From: Branchiostoma floridae
Taxonomy: Eukaryota > Chordata > Leptocardii > Amphioxiformes > Branchiostomatidae
Reading direction: 5' to 3'
Assembly: GCF_000003815.2 (NCBI RefSeq)
Contig: NC_049995.1
Location: forward strand, 11,471,248 to 11,535,247
Length of the DNA: 64,000 nt
This document shows positions 36,701-45,742 of this stretch, piece by piece (position 1 is the first letter of the stretch; each line of letters starts with the position of its first letter). Made by a program: the position numbers and the translations under genes. A model generated the notes under the pieces. It saw nothing but the letters and a program-made list of their open reading frames with translations, did not search any database and was not told where the DNA came from.

Positions 36701-39700
36701 TGCACGTTTTTCTGTCTGTTGGAACAGCCACTGCACCCCACGTGGGACCACTTGTGACCCAAATTAATACCCATGCACCCCTGCGGCAACATTCCCCCAA
36801 TTCAGTCGCATTGTCCGCATAATCACCAGGCCTAATCAAACCAAACTGCCTCCATTGTAAATGGCCACTCAAGCCTTTCAGTTCGGAAGACAAATAGACG
36901 ACTTTTTGACAGGAACAGGATTAAAAAAGATTGATAGAGAGAAATGACATATTTCAAATGTGTATGAAATCCGATATTTTCTTGAATTTTTAAAGAAGCC
37001 GACTTGATATTCCATCTAAGGCTAAAAATGCATGGACGGACTTTTTAATGGGAAAAATGACTACAGTTTCAATAATCTCCATAATTCTGCATAATACTAT
37101 TAATAGAGAAACACTAAATTTTGATAGACTTGAGGGTACATGCATGTAATACACGACTATATTTAAGTTACCAGCTGCAGGTTTGTAAGTTCGCGGTAGC
37201 ACCATGCACTGTAGTCTCGTACAGTTATGGAAAAATGTTTGTGGTGGTTTTAAGTTCGCGGTGAATTGGCAACGTGAAAACTGCGAACATAAAACCACCT
37301 TAAAAATTTCAGCATTTACACCTACAGTACATGCCATGCAGACCCCCATCCCATTGAAATGCCCCCCCCCCCTGAATCTCTCAAAAATGGTCATCAAAAA
37401 TGATACAGTGCATCTAATCATTCACTGTACTGTCCAGTGATTCCTCTTCTATATAATTAGTAGATCTATGTCTCAGGGGACATCAAAAAGGCAGAAGAGA
37501 CAAAAGGAAGATAATGATAGCCCTCTGCTCCACCCCTATTATACATAATACTCTACAATTATTTCCCTGTATTTCTAATTTTATAATGGTTATAAAAGGC
37601 TACTAGGTATAGGAAGTGGTCAGTGATTCACTTGTTAATTAAGTATGGGGTTTTTAGTTTGTTAGTCATGCTGGAAACACTGAAGTAATAAGGGTAACTT
37701 GTAAAACAGGTGGATAGCAATTGCAATGTACCTGGTGTTTAGTCATTGAGATCACTTCCTAATAGGTAGTCTCTACCAGACTCCATAGGTCAATAGAAAA
37801 TTGGCAAAATAGACATTCAAGATAATATGCCAGAGCCTCTGGCATATTATCTTGAGTGTCTATTTGGCCAATTTTCTATGACCTANNNNNNNNNNNNNNN
37901 NNNNNNNNNNNNNNNNNNNNNNNNNNNNNNNNNNNNNNNNNNNNNNNNNNNNNNNNNNNNNNNNNNNNNNNNNNNNNNNNNNNNNCTCAACTGGTGATGG
38001 CCGTCGGTGGTAACAATCAGAAGTACTCTTCACTCTCAGTTGGCAAAGTCCAGATCTTACTGTCCGTCACGGAAGTCCAAACTGTCCAGATCTTTCCACA
38101 ACTTCTTTCGGCACGTGGCAAAACTGCCACGGCCCGAGGCCGCTACCTTTCTCGGCACGAAACGACTGCTACGGCACGAAACTGCACTCTCTGAATCGAG
38201 TGTCTCCTTTTTATCTTCTAAATTTTGGGTTGGGCCAAGACCAAATACGGTTAATCTTATGCGAATCCTTAGAATCTGATTGGTTCTGTATTGACCTATG
38301 GAGTCTGGTAGAGACTACCTAGAGGAGTTACCTGGCCTGGGAATACGATACTGGTATGCAAGCTATTAAAGTAGTGAATATGGTTTGTGTCTATGCAAAT
38401 TAGCTATTTAGATTGTCTGGTTCTACATTTTTTGGTTAACTTTTCTTTGTACAATTTTTTCTTCAAAATGCATTGTTATAGAAGCGGTGGGAAGGAAACC
38501 TAATTTGATAAAGTGCAATGTTGAAACTTCTGCGGTGGTTTCCATGTTTGCAGAACTCTTAATCATGAACGTAAAACCACGGTGAACATGCTTATATTCT
38601 GTCCTCTCCTGGGGTACATCCCTTTGTTTCAACTTAACTGTGACCATGAAATGACTGTCATGACCATGAAAACTTCATTTTCTTTAGAATTAGATCCCTG
38701 CCAACTCAAAGGCATTCACAGACAGGGTTTTAGCGAGACATTAGTCCAAGCAATTTTTTCTTCTAAAAATTAGTAAGAAATTGGATGCACTAGTAGTACT
38801 TTGGGGAGCAGATCCTCTGACAAGCATAGAATTCTGATTGACCAGGGATGCTACTAGGTCACTTGTGGTGTGACCTCACTGACAGTAATTTTGCCCCTCA
38901 GGATAACTTAAAATTCTCTAAAACTCTGCACCATGGAAGGTGGATGCCCCCAAACCCCCCTACAATACTCAAATCTTATATCACTTACCGTGACTCACCA
39001 AGAAATTTCAACCCCTTACAATAAAATCTTACCTAAAAGCCTGTTCACAGACATCAAATACATGTACATTTCTAACAAATACATGTGGTATAAAAGAAAA
39101 ATGTTTGAACCTTTGACACCCCCTATAGACACTCCCTCCCCAGATTTAATGAAATAACCCTAAGTAAGATAGCATCAGTCATTGACAAGTCCCAGACAGA
39201 CAGACAGTTAGTCATGTGAGATAAAGTGTGAGTAATATGACTGCACAGTCTCTTTGTTTGGGGTTCCTTTAACCCAACAATCATGTGTTGACCTTCATGG
39301 ACATGAATTACTGGTTCCTGAACAAACATCAGGGAAGGTTTGTTTCAAAGTTCAAAGGGAGGGTTCACTAATTATCTAGACAGGGATGGAACATTTTTTT
39401 TTATCCTTATCCATTTTTTTCTGCTACATTTTGTATCTGATTTTCTTCCTTTACAAATGGTAAAAACCTTTTTTACATGTGATAAAACTTTGTACCAGCT
39501 AACTTTTTTTAAACATTAATTTGTTCTCAACACACTGGGGAAACTTGAACTAGACATTTTACAAAAGAAGTCGAGGAAGGCCGTAATTTGATTTTCTCGT
39601 TTCTAAGGAACAAATTACACATTTGCATCTGGCATTTAACGGAGAAAAATCTAACCAGTTTTGTACATTGTTTTCTGAATGACCCCTTTCTAGTAAAACC

Positions 39701-42412
39701 ATGTAATTGTATACCATTTTCTTTTTATTACCAAAGACTGGATACTATTAATCACAGTTTCAACAGCGTTTGTGTGTCTGTCCGTCTGTCAAAACGGTAA
39801 CTCGAGAATGCCTGAATGGATGTGTCTACATACTAGTACTTGGTATGGTCTTCATGAGACCTCTAAAAGATAAGATGTCGATCCCCCTAGCAACCTTCTG
39901 TAGTACTGAAGCAGAGCTTTTTTTAATCTTTTTTTAAATTCAAGTCACTCTGCTCAAAAATTCTCTAGAAAAAACTATTAAATGGTTCTTTCTGGCCTTG
40001 GGGTCATAGTATACTGGAGCTGCACTCAGCAATGTCAACACGATTACACAAGTACACACCAAGGACACAAAAGCCACTGGAACCCAATACTCTTAAGTTT
40101 CCACTTCAAGCTTGGAACCTGGAGTCCATGTAAACAATTGGTTATGCTCAACTTGAGTCACGTACATACACAGTTTTGTAAATTGTTTTCTTGTATCAGA
40201 TGGCAAAACTAGATTCTTCCTTATGTATTGTACACTTGTAATATCTTCAAGTCGAAACAATAGACCTAAAATAGATAAAGATAAGACAATTATTAGCCTA
40301 GAATTCAGTCGTAGTGGGTCCTACTCCGACTGAATTCTAGGTGACTGGAACCAGACTTTAGCCACAGTATAAACAAGGCTGCGTGCGACAAGACCACTTA
40401 CTTCTACATACACAGTAAAAGTCTATACCACTACATAAAGCTTTCAGTCAAAGTGTCGAGAACATGAAATTTGATTCTGTCCCAGATTATCTGAGTGAGA
40501 CCTTCTTGAAAGCAATCTGTACTGCTCATTGATTTATGTATACAACGCTATTTGTCTTATGAATAAATAATTTCAATATGTGCATTATTTACTTACAGAT
40601 TGACAGGTTCAGTCATAAAAATACCATTAGCATCCCCAAGAGACAGGTGCCAAAATCCCTTGGGAGTGTTAAAATAACAGGACAGGTGACTCATGATTTC
40701 GTGACATGATTTCTTCGTCTTTGCATGGATGACTAGGTTGTCTGTATGCTTCTATTAAATACACCTGTTAAAATATTAGTGCTGCATATCTGTACATCGG
40801 ACCGGTACTGGACTTGTAAATCTAACAACCGAAGAACTCTCTCTACCTTTCTCTTTTGTTTCAGCTAAAAAAAACATGTCCACCGCAAACATTTTTCCAT
40901 GGCACTACTAAGACTACAGTACATCATTACATGGCACTACTGCCAACTTAAAACCACTGTGAAAAGTCCTTTTTCCAGCTACAGGGAAATTAAATCCCAA
41001 GCGAACTTAAATGCATGTATCTTTTCTCGTGCTGTAAATGCATTTAAGTTTGCAGGGATTTAATTTCAGATAGCATGACCATTGGAAGTCTAGATTCCAC
41101 TATAGAAAGCAGATAAAATTGTGTCAAGATGAGTTGAAAAAACAAGGATAGCATCATTTTCTGTGCACAATGAAGACATGTTATTAGCTTCATAGTAACA
41201 TTTTTACCACTGCAACAGCTGAGAAAATTTTGTCTGTGGGTTTTAGAAAAATGAGTCAAAAACAAAACGTCTAATGTTTATAAAGAAAATTTCATTTTTT
41301 TCGAGATCTTCTTTAAACAAACACTACTAGTCATTCATTATATGAGATGATATAAAAAAAACGCCATATGAAATAATGTTAGAACAACAGACATTTTGGA
41401 AGTTGTCCAACTGAAGAGCTTCTTTCTTCACATCCTCATTTCAGGGCAACAAAAACAAACAGCATTGAGAGGAATTTAAAACATCACCAGACAAGCAGAC
41501 AAACAATCTGAAGTATCCGTGATATGGGTGACTCACTCACTTTCTATAAACATTACATTTTTGCGGTGTTCCCTTACAAAAGATTTTAGCTGTATGATTT
41601 GGCCTTCTGGTTTCATTGATGGCAAACACTGAATGAAATTCAAAATGGCCAATTCATAAGGTACTCTTGTTACATTTTATTCCCTTGTCTTGGCTTCCAC
41701 CCAAAATATTACAACAAAAGACCATGAAAGAGAAAGAAAGGGAGGTTCCTTTGGGACGTTATTTGAGAGATTGCGGTTAGGCGATGGCCAAGTACACGTG
41801 ACAATACACATAACTTGGCGCTCAAAAAATTGGGTCCCTTTGCCTCAGGGCTGTAGCCTCGGTGCGAGTCTTGTCGGGGAAAATATTTCACACTCTGATA
41901 CACTTTTCCTTGACACATATCCTGGATATCTTCATGATTTGGATGTTTGGAATAAATATCGACCTAAACTAGGCCATGATGGCCGCTTGGCTGCTCTACA
42001 CGAGAACGTTTGTCGGGGGAAACGGAGTCCTCACCCGGCCGGTAAGAGGCTAACACAAGCACGTTGACACATGTACATTTGAAAAAAACACCACAAACCA
42101 GCTGGTCACGAATGTAGTATTCCGTCTCATGACAAAATATACATATTTTACAGACAGAGACTATGCTGTCTAGCCCATACTGAAGCCTCCATACTGGAAG
42201 CATATGTTTTACACCGAATCCTCCGTTTTTGACATGTTTTCCCTCCCCACACCATGAAGCGAGATCCGAACTTGTTCTTCCAAAACGCTTTAAAAAAATC
42301 ACGCCACAGCGGCACAGAATCTTCGCAAATACTCCAACAGACACTCACCTAAGTTTCCACCGATAAAACAGCACAGAATCAGACACAATTCCGCTAAACA
42401 AGCGCCTGCCAT
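24770..42412 (-). CDS. two-Ig-domain transmembrane receptor (immunoglobulin superfamily)
   Basis: Seven exons (descending): 42412-42349, 29794-29610, 28432-28297, 27549-27277, 26504-26451, 25694-25614, 25065-24770. Each has GT/AG ends and phases match, giving 1089 nt or 362 residues. Residues 1-22 form a signal peptide (MAGACLAELCLILCCFIGG). A V-like domain (about 23-128), split over two exons, has EW in strand C and DAGQYEF in strand F, so both usual disulfide cysteines are missing. A second I/C2-type domain (about 130-218) keeps LTCAADG and TGTYTCSADN. A Pro/Thr-rich stalk (about 220-264), one membrane helix (about 275-297, IVGIVIGLLALFITIAVGAY) and a 65-residue charged tail ending PLKNAEEA follow. 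It is probably a cell-surface adhesion or recognition receptor; the architecture recalls CD2/SLAM and CEACAM, but orthology is not claimed. The weakest splice calls are donors GTCAGT (29609) and GTAGAG (25613). Confidence 0.8.
25824..26265. mobile_element. hAT-type non-autonomous element (442 bp) with 8-bp target duplication
   Basis: It starts TAGGGCTGAGTATCGGTAC and ends GTTCCGGTACTCACCCCTA, which are imperfect inverted ends. ACAGGCAC stands directly on both sides (25816-25823 and 26266-26273). An 8-bp duplication and TAGGG-type ends are hAT hallmarks. Inside is a run of GGACCTG/CAGGTCC palindromic words, with no transposase frame. It lies in the intron between Ig receptor exons 5 and 6. Confidence 0.85.
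26920..27240. mobile_element. foldback elements with CTCCAAGCAGA-type ends
   Basis: GCTAATCTCCAAACACACCC near 26920 and ACCATAGGATGTGCTTCGAGAT near 27140 are diverged inverted ends of the 43-kb family, with internal inverted phrases about the CAACCAGAGG/CTCTGGTTGCC words. A second small hairpin, TCTCCAAGCAGAGGTTGGTA against CCAAGCTCTGCTTGGAGA, follows at 27188-27238, just downstream of Ig receptor exon 4. Confidence 0.55.
27630..27995. repeat. dispersed repeat with TTAGCCAGGC-type ends (copy 1)
   Basis: ATTCTGATTGACCAGGGATG, AACTCTGCACCATGGAAGGT and GCTAAAAGCCTG recur in the same order at 38720-39048. It sits in the intron between Ig receptor exons 3 and 4. Confidence 0.6.
28015..28260. repeat. 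truncated relative of the 442-bp hAT-type element
   Basis: AGTAGAGTTTATAGT, TTCCTTTGTAGC and GGACCTGGAGCTGATCCTCT match the interior of the element at 25824-26265. The ends are missing. Confidence 0.6.
28840..29400 (-). pseudogene. CR1/L2-type LINE, 3' fragment
   Basis: The minus-strand frame from about 29400 to 28942 reads EPVWDPYTKKDKDKLERVQN, then AARFCTNNYNRDASVTKM, SLEDRRKMSRLCMMYKM and YFPRTIVDWNLL. This matches the C-terminal region of the LINE at 61.9 kb (WDPHTQ, AARYVTNNY, RRKNARLTTMYKI, FFPRTIQEWNEL). The catalytic domain is absent. It is followed by a GATACAGATA-type tail near 28860, typical of this LINE group. It lies in the intron between Ig receptor exons 2 and 3, in the same orientation as the gene. 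Confidence 0.8.
30500..31190 (+). mobile_element. putative solo LTR or LTR-like repeat
   Basis: The region has a CCAAT word (CCAATCAG, 30825), a TATA-like GATAAAAAGG (about 30893), an initiator-like region, and GAATAAAGTC (about 31127) as a polyadenylation signal, in LTR order. The part 30825-31103 recurs almost unchanged, inverted, at 37986-38283. No gag or pol frame is attached. The outer limits are uncertain. Confidence 0.45.
31590..31790. mobile_element. TCTCCAAGCAGAGGTT foldback element
   Basis: TACTCTCCAAGCAGAGGTTT at the left is matched by AACCTCATTGCTTGGAGAGTA at the right. AT-rich inner segments are partly complementary. It lies in Ig receptor intron 1. Confidence 0.6.
32205..34213. 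repeat. 2-kb repeat, arm A (inverted relative to 45743-47846)
   Basis: Read in reverse, this segment matches 45743-47846 almost base for base. The visible differences are a 15-bp stretch present only here (about 33445-33460, ACTGGGGATACAAAG), a 104-bp insertion present only in the other arm, and scattered substitutions. One end is the palindromic TACCTGCATACATGCAGGTA. Short frames inside (for example MSLSIPFIDGKLLAMEALKS at 32837-33076) are not recognised. It lies in Ig receptor intron 1. Confidence 0.9.
33586..34190. repeat. four tandem units of about 150 bp inside arm A
   Basis: Units begin CAAGTTCAA at 33586, 33733, 33885 and 34037 (steps 147, 152, 152). Each then carries GGCCCAAAATCAAACCTGA-like and ACGTACCAAA...CGTTCCGGAGATACAGCGC-like phrases. 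The steps are not all multiples of three, so the array is not a protein repeat. The same array lies inverted in arm B (about 45765-46370). Confidence 0.85.
34340..34556 (-). mobile_element. tRNA-derived SINE, degraded
   Basis: GTGTTGGGTTCTTTTATG, GGGATTGAACTCCAACCCAC and CTACCACTTGCGCCACAGGG follow the family order, with the tRNA-like head at the right. Confidence 0.55.
34631..34792. repeat. GCGGTGGTTT foldback MITE, degraded (copy 4)
   Basis: GTAAATGCATGG, GCCGGTAGCGGAAAAATTG, GTAGCGCCATAGACTGTAG and TTTGCGGTGGTATTAAGTTC are recognisable. The end is lost. Confidence 0.65.
35510..35682 (-). mobile_element. tRNA-derived SINE, partial
   Basis: TACGAAGCTTGGTACTCATT, AAGTGCCTTTCCCAAGGGCA and a decayed tRNA head follow the family order. 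The next foldback element begins within a few bases. Confidence 0.55.
35685..35897. repeat. GCGGTGGTTT foldback MITE, full copy (copy 5)
   Basis: The best preserved copy: it begins TACTGTAAATGCAGAAATG and ends AAATGCATTTACAGTA, with CACCGCGAACTTAAAACCAC and CACCGCGAAAAGTCCG inside. The ends are inverted repeats, and the body can fold on itself. Confidence 0.9.
36440..36671. repeat. GCGGTGGTTT foldback MITE, full copy (copy 6)
   Basis: It runs from TACTGTAAATGCAGAAACTT to AAATGCATTTACAGTA. A small expansion (ACTACTAGTACTAGTACTAC) lies near 36517. Many CpG have become TpG or CpA, so it is older than copy 5. Confidence 0.85.
37181..37329. repeat. GCGGTGGTTT foldback MITE, partial (copy 7)
   Basis: TAAGTTCGCGGTAGCACCAT, TGTGGTGGTTTTAAGTTCGC and GCATTTACACCTACAGTA remain. 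Confidence 0.7.
37763..38321. mobile_element. foldback element with inner hairpin, LTR-like insert and scaffold gap
   Basis: The outer ends, 37763-37793 and 38291-38321, are perfect 31-bp inverted repeats (TAGGTAGTCTCTACCAGACT... and its complement). Inside, about 37786-37885 forms a nearly perfect hairpin with arms of about 50 bp (centre CAGAG/CCTCTG near 37836). Then 100 N follow, and then an inverted copy of the LTR-like sequence (37986-38283). The hairpin may have stopped assembly. Confidence 0.75.
37886..37985. other. scaffold gap, 100 N
   Basis: Exactly 100 undetermined bases, the usual placeholder for a gap of unknown length. A long frame read across it is meaningless. Confidence 0.98.
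38520..38725. repeat. GCGGTGGTTT foldback MITE, heavily decayed (copy 8)
   Basis: TTCTGCGGTGGTTTCCATG, GAACGTAAAACCACGGTGAA and GATCCCTGCCAACTCAAAGG keep the family order. Confidence 0.5.
38726..39048. repeat. dispersed repeat, copy 2 of the 27630-27995 family
   Basis: GGTTTTAGCGAGACATTAG, ATTCTGATTGACCAGGGATG, AACTCTGCACCATGGAAGGT and CTAAAAGCCTG appear in the same order and orientation as at 27.6-28.0 kb. Confidence 0.6.
40298..40345. repeat. hairpin with 15-bp perfect arms
   Basis: CCTAGAATTCAGTCG is followed by a short loop and CGACTGAATTCTAGG. It may be a remnant of a small foldback element. It is intronic in the Ig receptor. Confidence 0.7.
40865..41070. repeat. GCGGTGGTTT foldback MITE, decayed (copy 9)
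   Basis: CCACCGCAAACATTTTTCCA, AACTTAAAACCACTGTGAAA and GCGAACTTAAATGCATG remain. A second end (TGTAAATGCATTTAAG) follows at about 41034. Confidence 0.6.
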
Positions 42413-42640
42413 GTTGAGAGACGTCAGCGTGATGTTACGGCCTGCTGTTGAACACAAAACCTGGCGGTGGTCCTTTGTTCGTTGCCGTCTGGCGTGTGGT
42501 TGTACCGGACTGGGCGGAAGACGCGGCGGGTTCTGGGGTTGGCTGTTTAGCGTGTAGCCGGGGGGCGAGTCAACCACCCATACACCTGGTCTCACACTGA
42601 TACCAATCTCACATCCAGGTGAGCTTAATGATCTCAAGAA
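42349..42640 (-). promoter_or_regulatory. first exon and promoter side of the Ig receptor
   Basis: The signal-peptide exon ends CTTAG followed by GTGAGTG. Upstream on the minus strand (about 42413-42600) the sequence is GC- and CpG-rich compared with both sides, as expected for a 5' UTR and promoter. No TATA box was identified. Confidence 0.45.
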
Positions 42641-43011
42641 AAGAAGAAAAAGAACTCTTTAAAAAAACAACAGCACACAGAAGTTTTTAGAGAAAATGAT
42701 TCAAAACCGAATATGAAAAGAAAGCTGTTTTTGGTAACGCGTATTAAAGCTTTTTTCCCGGTATTTATAACGTTATCAAGAGCTGGATTCACGGTAACGT
42801 ATTCAGAAACACGTTCCTACAATTGTTGGACAATTTAGTACGCTGTCGTTGTTGTAATTGCCAGCTTATTGAACTCCCAGGAGGTTAAACTGCATATGAA
42901 TGAGGTAATTAGCAATTGTTATGCATTTCCGAACAGGCGCGGTGATTAGAGCCTAATTGACTAGCCTCGCACAGGTCAATTAGGATGGCAGAAACGTATG
43001 GTGGAAAGTTC

Positions 43012-43184
43012 TAATCTCCAAGCAGATCCTACGATGGCATAAAATAGTACCAAACTGACCAAGGAGTGTAGTCAGCCAAGAGGTGTCCATTTGCCATGTA
43101 GAGAAACATATTCCTAAACCGGCTTCACTTCTCTGCCAGCTTTTGATACTATCTTATGCTACCGTAGGATCTGCTTGGAGATTA
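43012..43184. mobile_element. 173-bp TAATCTCC foldback element with 9-bp target duplication
   Basis: It begins TAATCTCCAAGCAGATCCTA and ends with the reverse complement TAGGATCTGCTTGGAGATTA. GGAAAGTTC stands on both sides (43003-43011 and 43185-43193). A 9-bp duplication is typical of Mutator-like elements. There is no coding sequence. Confidence 0.85.
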
Positions 43185-43204
43185 GGAAAGTTCTAGGCTA
43201 GAAC

Positions 43205-43260
43205 CAAGGAGGTTATATCACAACCTCCTTGGCTAGAACAAAGTTCTAGGCTAGCACAAA
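43205..43260. repeat. AACCTCCTTGG hairpin
   Basis: CCAAGGAGGTTATATCACAACCTCCTTGG is a perfect-armed hairpin, flanked by AAGTTCTAGGCTAG on both sides. The words AACCTCCTTG also form a hairpin at 49955-49983. Confidence 0.7.
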
Positions 43261-43365
43261 GCGCATAGTTATAAGTTAGGGAAAATCATTGTTTTTAACG
43301 TTTTTTGTGCAGTTAGGAAAGGCTAGTTTTTCACTTTTCCGTTCATTCATTCGTTCGTTTGTTCC

Positions 43366-43402
43366 TTCATCCATCCATCCATCCATCCATCCATTCATTC
43401 AT
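43366..43402. repeat. (CCAT)n microsatellite
   Basis: Short run of about seven CCAT units passing into CATT. Confidence 0.85.
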
Positions 43403-44365
43403 CTCCGTTTCATATCATATAAGAATTAGCAATGTAGTTAACCCCCGTATTGTATCACGACAACCTAATATTTGTGGAAAACGGGTAAAATTTTAACCAA
43501 TCACCAATCTTTGTTCGAATTATAGCTGATTTCGGCCATTACAAGTTAGAATGTCCCAGATTATATCCACACAACCATCTACTCATTCCATCCACCATTC
43601 CCGCATTCCTTCACTCCTCTATATCGATCCATCAACTCTAGCCTTCGGCGGAGATCAAAGGATCGTTTCACGGTGTAAAATTTTTGGGTAATTACGTAAT
43701 CGATGACGTCACCCAGGCAGCCCTCCCACGCTCTCCATTCACCGCTCTGGAATCCGTTTAATCCAAAACTTTCCAGTCGTTGCCCCAAATATGCCAGCAG
43801 GGCCATTCCATTCATTCATTCTTTTAGAGGGGAGTTTGTAAGAGAATTTTACGCCTTCTGGTTAATTTTTGGCATATCAACTTAATCAAGTTTACCAAGT
43901 TGACAACTACACAACAGTCATGGCCACACATTAGTACCCGTTTTCTATCGAAAAAGTTTAAATAACTTCCACAACTACGGCCTTCGCTATATGTTCCTCA
44001 CTAGTGCCACTTCTACAAGTACGATCAAAGCTATACTACCACACGACATACTTCACTCTATCGTTACCAACTCCGGAAGGGAAAAAGACTCTAGTTTTAC
44101 CAAAGAAATCAGGCAAAATTAATTGATGTCATCCATAAATTTATGATCCGTAGCCCACAGTAGCTAACAGTACAAATGATTTGTCATAAATGTAGATTTG
44201 GTTTGTTTACCATCCATTTTTTTATTACAATTTTCATTTCTTACCCCTACCTCGCACATTGTATTTTGATTTGATACCTACCGTTATACAAAATGTATAT
44301 ACTCCTAATGTCCTTGGTAAAACGAATAGACCGATCCTGACTGTCCATCTCAATTAACACTTCAA

Positions 44366-44850
44366 CCAATGAGTGAATGGCAATTAGCACTTCAGCCAAT
44401 GAGAGAGCAGCTGCATGGCCGCCAATTTATTTTTCATTCTATTTATTACTTTTGCATTTCTACGACTTGACGGAGGTAGGTGGGGTTCTAGGATCCGTCT
44501 GTTCTTTAAGTCATCCTTTCTAATCCCAAATGTTTTACCTGACAGACTTTTCTGTAGACAACAAATTAAGAGACGAGAGAACGCAATACCGTGACAGACA
44601 GGCACGCGATTTTTACAGGTGTTGTCAAAAACACCACAGCTGGTTATGAGCAGTAAGGGACGGTTCGCTAGATGGCCCAGTCTGGTTTGATTGACAATGA
44701 AAAAATAATCACCATACCGATCCCACATAGTACCCTTCACTCCGTCGAAACTTAGAAATTCAAAATAAAAACATATGAATGCAAACATTCGAGGGGCATG
44801 CAGCCATTCTCTGATTGGTCGAACGGCTAATTGAATCATTGGTTGAATGA
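44366..44850. mobile_element. foldback-like element containing a 158-codon frame
   Basis: CCAATGAGAGAGCAGCTGCA at the left is mirrored by GCATGCAGCCATTCTCTGAT on the right, and TGGCAATTAGC by GGCTAATTGAATC. A minus-strand frame (44384-44860) reads through, with VKGTMWDRYGDYFFIVNQTR and RRILEPHLPPSSRRNAKV. I do not recognise it, and it starts inside the inverted arm. Confidence 0.4.
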
Positions 44851-45742
44851 TCAAGGACATTATAATAGTTACAGTGATAGTCAGCCAGGATTCGTCTCAT
44901 CAGGGAGATACAAGAGACTTTCATAAGCATTTTACCAGCAAAAAAAGTTTGAAGTTTTAGTTTAATAGTCTTCATGTCTTGATGTTGAAGTCTCTTCCAG
45001 ACTTTGTATGCTGGTTATAGTTTTGTCATTATGTGGTAACATTTGCCAAGGGGAGAATGTTACCTTTCCCGTGGACTGACTTTTTTGTCAATTGTTCACC
45101 CTATCTTTGTCGAACGTTTAACTATCCATACCTCCGAAGCCCGATAGAGGAACCAATGCGTAACCTTGCTCAAAAGCGAGGACCCTCCTCGAGCACGTTG
45201 TGTTGGTTTTGTGTGTATTGGGTCTCAACCTACGTGTCAGTGAGGGCCCCTAGCTGTTGGAGTAATCATTGCAGGTGATTTTGCTGCAGTTTGCCTGCGG
45301 TCTGAGTCCCTCAAAGTAATGATTGTACGTGTGTGGTCTGTTGAGCAGGATCTGTGAGGGCTGAAGATGGCAATCTTTGAGTAATGGTCCCTGCCGCCAC
45401 ACTACTAGAAAGCTGTGATGCGGTGTGGCTTTTTTTGCTGCAGCGCTAACAGTAGTTAATAGGTGTCGCTTTTGATCCATGCATAAGGCTGACTGCACCT
45501 GGTAACGCAAGGCCACGTCGATTTAGTTACTAGTATATGGATGACATTCTCTGTTAAACCCAACATTGATGCGAGCGTGCGAATAGAAATAGTTTGGCAT
45601 AAAGAAAAGTTGCCTTCATTATGAAATCTAAGTAGCCAGGTTTAACAAATGACTGAACACACAGTACTGAACAATAGATTCTTAATTTTTGTTCTTTCAC
45701 ATCTTCTTTGGCCTTGGAATTGATGTTGGCATTAGTATATGT

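Noticed and set aside
37856-38194. 112-codon frame containing a run of X
   Set aside because: It crosses the 100-N scaffold gap and enters an LTR-like repeat.
41690-42067. 125-codon plus-strand frame
   Set aside because: No protein family signal and no splice context; it lies antisense to the Ig receptor's first intron.
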